This document shows, one piece after another, positions 21,791 through 25,098 of a stretch of 25,098 nucleotides of DNA. The position numbers and the translations under genes were made by a program. Origin of the DNA: CAYLLN01 sp036496265 (GTDB lineage Bacteria; Planctomycetota; Planctomycetia; Pirellulales; Pirellulaceae); the NCBI GenBank assembly GCA_036496265.1, contig DASXLL010000372.1, forward strand, positions 1 to 25,098, written 5' to 3'. How positions within the stretch are numbered: position 1 is the stretch's first letter; every line of letters starts with the position of its first letter. The notes under the pieces are model-generated. The model did no database searches. It was not told where the DNA came from and was given only the letters and a program-made list of their open reading frames with translations.

Positions 21791-22678
21791 TTATTCGCCG
21801 TCGGTGGTGAGAATCGTGCCGCCTTCGCGAACAATCGCAGGAGCTGTGGCCGCGTCGAGCACATTGTCGAGCAATTGCACCTGGCAAACGCCTTCCAGGC
21901 GAACCTGCGCCCCGCCATTGCCGCCAGCGCTGCACGTATCGATGCGAACTTTCGAGCAACCACCGACGCTAAACCCGCTGCGGCCGTTTTCCGTGGCCTT
22001 GATGCGCAGGAGGTCCGCCCGGCTGACATTGTCGTGGCAATTGACCCCGTCGAGCCAGAAGCCGCGGACGTTCAAGTCCTCAATGAAAAGATCGTGGACG
22101 TTGTAGAGCGTGATCCCCACCTGCTCGCCGCAGCAGGAAAGGTCGTAGTATTCCGGCACCTTGCCCGCTTCGACGGCGAAGTAAATCCAGCCTTGAAACA
22201 AGCACCATTCGCGCGGCGCCAGCTTCGGAAAATCCGCCGCTAACGGCTGCTTCCGCACCAGCGGCACTCCAGCCAGAAAAAGCTGCTGAAAGCTCTTGTT
22301 AATCGGCCGAGTTCGGAACATGCTGTCGCCCGCGAATTCCCAAACGTTTTCCGACAACGACATCGAACCATCGAGCGTCGCGCCATTGCCGCTGATGATG
22401 GTCGGAAACCGATCGATGCCGCTATGCCGCGGACCCTGCACTGTGATGCTCTCACGATACGGCTGGCCCGTGTTGGCAACGACGATCCGGTCGCCCGGCG
22501 ATGCGATCCGCAGCGCCTTGGCAATCGACCGGCACGGCCCAGTGCCTTCATCGCCGACCGCCGCCATCGTGCCGCCTCGGCGATCATCGCCGAGAATGTT
22601 GTTGACAAAAATATCGCGAGCCGAAACCGACGAGAAACTCAGAAGAGAGACGACGACCGCAACTGCTGCGAAGCGCAT
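21791..22678 (-). CDS. Secreted right-handed beta-helix protein
   Basis: A protein of 295 residues with a signal peptide (MRFAAVAVVVSLLSFSSVSA) and then DIFVNNILGDDRRGG, the usual opening of planctomycete parallel beta-helix proteins. CRSIAKALRIASPGDRIVVANTGQPYRESITV is the capping and first coil. Later coils include LYNVHDLFIEDLNVRGF, VNCHDNVSRADLLRIKATENG and CSKVRIDTCSAGGNGGAQVRLEGVCQVQLLDNVL. No polysaccharide-lyase catalytic triad can be assigned, so a binding or structural role is as likely as an enzyme. ATG 22678 has a strong SD, AAAGGAGC, with AGGAG 8 bases upstream. It shares a zero-gap convergent junction with the TIGR03009-like gene. Confidence 0.82.
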   Translation of the reverse strand: MRFAAVAVVVSLLSFSSVSARDIFVNNILGDDRRGGTMAAVGDEGTGPCRSIAKALRIASPGDRIVVANTGQPYRESITVQGPRHSGIDRFPTIISGNGATLDGSMSLSENVWEFAGDSMFRTRPINKSFQQLFLAGVPLVRKQPLAADFPKLAPREWCLFQGWIYFAVEAGKVPEYYDLSCCGEQVGITLYNVHDLFIEDLNVRGFWLDGVNCHDNVSRADLLRIKATENGRSGFSVGGCSKVRIDTCSAGGNGGAQVRLEGVCQVQLLDNVLDAATAPAIVREGGTILTTDGE

Positions 22679-22686
22679 AGCACAAG

Positions 22687-22692
22687 CTCCTT
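22687..22692 (-). promoter_or_regulatory. Strong ribosome binding site of the beta-helix gene
   Basis: Minus strand AAGGAG with 8 bases to ATG 22678. It is the best SD in the window and decides the start against TTG 22714. Confidence 0.6.
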
Positions 22693-22749
22693 TGCTGCTC
22701 CGCAATTCTAGCACGCTGCTTCAAAACCCCGGCAGAATCGACACAGCTA

Positions 22750-23469
22750 TCAAGGTTTAACGCCTTCAAGCAGCGCCGACCCGACCCGCACCATCGTCGC
22801 CCCCTCCTCAATCGCAATTTCAAAATCCTCCGACATCCCCATCGACAGTTCCTCCATACAGACGTTGCCCGAGCATTGGGGCTTCAGCCGTTCGGCCAGT
22901 TCGCGGAGCCCGGCGAACTCGCGGCGAGTCTGATCCAGGCCGCTCTCCAGGCCCGACATCGCCATTAAGCCGAGGATCTGGACGTGATCGAGTTTGCTGA
23001 TCGCCGGAAACAGCGATTCCATATCGCCAGGGAGCACCCCATGCTTCGCTGCGTCGCCGGAAATATTGACTTCCAGCAAAGCATCGACAGTTTTGCCTTT
23101 GCCAGCGCTTTCTCGATTGATTTCCTCCAGCAACCGCAGGCTGTCCACCGAGTGAACCAACGGCGAACATTCCAGCGTTCGTTTGACTTTATTGCGCTGC
23201 AAATGACCGATGACGTGCCAATTTACGTTGAGGTCGGCAAGAGCTTCAGCCTTCCGCCACAACTCCTGCGGCCGACTTTCGCCCAGATCGGCAACACCTG
23301 CCTCGAACAGCATACGGGCGATTTCCGGCTCGACATACTTGGTGACGCCAATCAACTTAATTTCCTCGGCTCTTCGCCCCGCCCGCGCGGCCGCCGCCGC
23401 GATCTTCTCGCGCACCTCAGCCGCGTTCGCACGAATTCGAGCGGCAATAATAGGGTCAGAAGTCGTCAT
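22750..23469 (-). CDS. yggS: YggS/PROSC-family pyridoxal phosphate homeostasis protein
   Basis: A protein of 239 residues, the standard length. The PLP-binding lysine is K44 in KLIGVTKYV. Further signatures are LGESRPQELWRKAEAL, NWHVIGHLQRNKVKRTL, VHSVDSLRLLEEIN, LLEVNISGDAAKHG, LGLMAMSGLES, LSMGMSEDFEIAIEEGATMVRVGSALL. The protein binds PLP on a single TIM barrel without catalytic activity and helps keep free PLP and amino-acid pools balanced. In many bacteria it neighbours proC; here the two genes are divergent with 97 bases between them, so they could share a control region. Confidence 0.94.
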   Translation of the reverse strand: MTTSDPIIAARIRANAAEVREKIAAAAARAGRRAEEIKLIGVTKYVEPEIARMLFEAGVADLGESRPQELWRKAEALADLNVNWHVIGHLQRNKVKRTLECSPLVHSVDSLRLLEEINRESAGKGKTVDALLEVNISGDAAKHGVLPGDMESLFPAISKLDHVQILGLMAMSGLESGLDQTRREFAGLRELAERLKPQCSGNVCMEELSMGMSEDFEIAIEEGATMVRVGSALLEGVKP

Positions 23470-23566
23470 AAACCGTTACGACCAAGCGGCTATCAGGCCG
23501 CCGGGCCTGCAAATTCGATGGTATTCTTAGGTGGCAGTTCTTCGCGGCGATTCACCGGACAAATCC

Positions 23567-24376
23567 ATGCTAACCCAAACGATCGGTTTCATCGGCGCCG
23601 GCCAAATGGCCAAGGCCTTGGCCCAAGGCTTTATGACGACCGGTCTTGTGCCCGGCGAGCGGATTATCGCCTGTGACCCAGTGCCCGCCGCGCGGGATTC
23701 GTTTGCGAACGCGATCAGCGGAGCCATCATCGCCTCCACGAACGCGCAAGTCGTCGCCCAGGCCAATGTTGTCGTTCTGGCCGTGAAGCCGCAAAGCATG
23801 TCGGTCGTGTTCAACGATCTCGCCGGCAAATGCGGCGCTGAAAAACTGATTGTCTCGATCGCAGCTGGTGTGCCTCTTGCCAAGTTGACATCAGGGCTGA
23901 AGACCGAACGGGTCGCGCGTGTCATGCCGAACACACCGGCGCTCATTGGCAAAGGAGCGTCGGCCTACGCGCTAGCCGCTGGCGCATCCGCCGCAGATGG
24001 CCAGCTAGTCGGCCAACTTCTTGGCGCAGTCGGCCAGGCCTTCCTCGTCGATGAAAAGCATCTCGACGCCGTGACGGGGCTATCAGGCTCAGGACCAGCT
24101 TACGTCTATATCATGATCGAAGCTCTCGCCGATGGCGGCGTCAAAATGGGCCTGCCGCGGGATGTAGCACTGGCGCTCGCGGCTCAAACAGTTCGTGGGG
24201 CCGCCGAAATGGTGTTGACTACCGGCGAGCATCCGGCCGAGCTCAAAGACAAAGTCGCCAGCCCCGGCGGCACGACGATCGCAGGCCTCGCCGCTTTGGA
24301 AGACCACGGCTTTCGCGCCGCACTCATCGCCGCAGTCGAGGCGGCGACGAAAAGGTCAATCGAACTCGGCAAATAG
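23567..24376 (+). CDS. proC: Pyrroline-5-carboxylate reductase
   Basis: A protein of 269 residues. IGFIGAGQMAKAL (6-18) is the dinucleotide-binding Rossmann motif; VVVLAVKPQ, ARVMPNTPALIGKGASAY and LDAVTGLSGSGPAYVYIMIEALADGGVKMGLPRDVAL with TVRGAAEMVL and ASPGGTTIAGLAALE complete the ProC signature. It reduces 1-pyrroline-5-carboxylate to proline with NAD(P)H as the last step of proline synthesis in the cytoplasm. ATG 23567 fits homologues; the in-frame GTG 23531 would add twelve non-conserved residues. It is divergent from yggS. Confidence 0.95.
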   Translation: MLTQTIGFIGAGQMAKALAQGFMTTGLVPGERIIACDPVPAARDSFANAISGAIIASTNAQVVAQANVVVLAVKPQSMSVVFNDLAGKCGAEKLIVSIAAGVPLAKLTSGLKTERVARVMPNTPALIGKGASAYALAAGASAADGQLVGQLLGAVGQAFLVDEKHLDAVTGLSGSGPAYVYIMIEALADGGVKMGLPRDVALALAAQTVRGAAEMVLTTGEHPAELKDKVASPGGTTIAGLAALEDHGFRAALIAAVEAATKRSIELGK

Positions 24377-24486
24377 TAACGTGATCAACGCTCCTTCGCT
24401 GGCCGCACATCTCACCGTCCAAGAATGATCTGTGCTAAATTCTGTAGCTGGACATTTTTGCTTCGCAACTTCTAGCTGAATAATCT

Positions 24487-25098
24487 ATGGCCGCGTCATC
24501 CAATTTCGTCACTCAACTGTTTGGTCTCAATGAGCAAGTGGCCGTCGTCATCGGTGGCACGGGCGTGCTCGGCGGCGCTTTGGCCGAGGGGCTCGCTCAG
24601 GCGGGAGCCAGCGTGGTTGTTGCGGGGCGCAGCGAGGAGCGCGGGCATGAGCGGGTGAAGGCCATTGAAGCCCTCGGCGGCGAAGCGACGTTTTTGCCCG
24701 TCACGGCCGATCAGCGACTCAGCGTGCAGGCCCTGTTAGACGCGACCATCACCGCTCACGGCCAGGTCGATATGCTCGTCAACTGCGCCGGCACCAACTC
24801 GGCGATCCCTTACGAACAAATTCCCGACGACGAATGGCACAAAGTCGTCGATGGCAGTTTGCTGACGACACATCTCGGTTGCCAGATCTTCGCGCCATTC
24901 ATGGCCACGCAGCACAACGGCGGCGCGATCCTTAATATCGGCAGCGTCACGTCGCACCTGCCGCTTTCTCGTGTGTTCGCCTATTCGGCTGCCAAAGCGG
25001 CGGTCGTCAGCCTGACCCAGAATCTCGCCCGCGAATACGCAACCAAAAGCGTCCGCATTAACGTTCTCTGCCCCGGTTTTTTCCCGGCGGAGCAGAAC
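24487..25098 (+). CDS. SDR-family oxidoreductase, D-mannonate oxidoreductase-like (3' end outside window)
   Basis: The first 204 residues are visible. The dinucleotide site is GGTGVLGGALAEGLAQAGA, followed by VNCAGTN, the active-site Ser in NIGSVTSHLP, and Y-S-A-A-K (catalytic Tyr and Lys), then INVLCPGFFPAEQN. The LFGLNEQVAVVIGGTGVLGG opening and PGFF-x-x-EQN are typical of the SDR group annotated as D-mannonate oxidoreductase (fructuronate reductase); the usual TGxxxGxG first Thr is replaced by Gly. The reaction would be NAD(P)H-linked reduction of a sugar acid, but the substrate is unproven. The 110-base gap upstream has no clear promoter; TGCTAAATT (24433-24441) resembles an extended -10. 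Confidence 0.88.
   Translation, partial: MAASSNFVTQLFGLNEQVAVVIGGTGVLGGALAEGLAQAGASVVVAGRSEERGHERVKAIEALGGEATFLPVTADQRLSVQALLDATITAHGQVDMLVNCAGTNSAIPYEQIPDDEWHKVVDGSLLTTHLGCQIFAPFMATQHNGGAILNIGSVTSHLPLSRVFAYSAAKAAVVSLTQNLAREYATKSVRINVLCPGFFPAEQN

Noticed and set aside
24457..24486. TTGCTT...TAATCT promoter directly before the SDR start
   Set aside because: The -10 would abut the ATG, placing the transcript start inside the coding sequence, so it cannot serve this start codon.

Overview
The window looks like a Planctomycetota chromosome, most likely the Pirellulales or a close relative. The evidence is the combination of proteins: a very large secreted protein with a LEPR-XLL-like N-terminal motif, a CSLREA/beta-helix region and a type I dockerin; two DUF1559 proteins; a TIGR03009-type protein; and the translated GEAPAEP repeat. 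The DNA is GC-rich, SD sequences are mostly weak, and there are no rRNA genes, tRNA genes, CRISPR arrays or transposase genes.

Layout. (1) 1-4281, + strand: the 3' end of one dockerin protein, then a giant dockerin/beta-helix protein with the same C-terminal tail. (2) 4415-6272, +: a radical SAM protein overlapping a small two-helix membrane protein, then an N-degron leucyl/arginyl-tRNA-protein transferase (bpt-like). (3) 6269-16613, -: a Wzx/Wzy-type exopolysaccharide locus. In transcription order it holds a Wzz/GumC-like chain-length protein, a polysaccharide deacetylase, a Wzx-like flippase, a Wzy/WaaL-like polymerase or ligase, a GT2, a CelD-like acyltransferase, a membrane GT2, and the two halves of a thiamine-diphosphate decarboxylase related to sulfopyruvate/phosphonopyruvate decarboxylase. 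Several genes overlap by ATGA. (4) 17070-18907, +: two overlapping DUF1559 paralogues, divergent from the polysaccharide locus. (5) 19478-22678: a Tat-exported enolase-superfamily enzyme, a TIGR03009-like secreted protein, and a convergent secreted beta-helix protein whose stop codon abuts its neighbour's. (6) 22750-25098: yggS and proC, divergent, then the start of an SDR resembling D-mannonate oxidoreductase.

The most unusual content is not genic. At least eleven short arrays have a seven-nucleotide period but different unit sequences, and they lie in intergenic gaps, leaders, gene ends and even inside genes. They are accompanied by several families of short palindromic repeats, some in recurring composite order. 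In the exopolysaccharide locus these elements appear to have been absorbed into reading frames: both ends of the deacetylase, a loop of the chain-length protein and the tail of the polymerase. The dockerin protein's linker is also built of them. They resemble in style the heptanucleotide STRR repeats of cyanobacteria, but their biology here is unknown.
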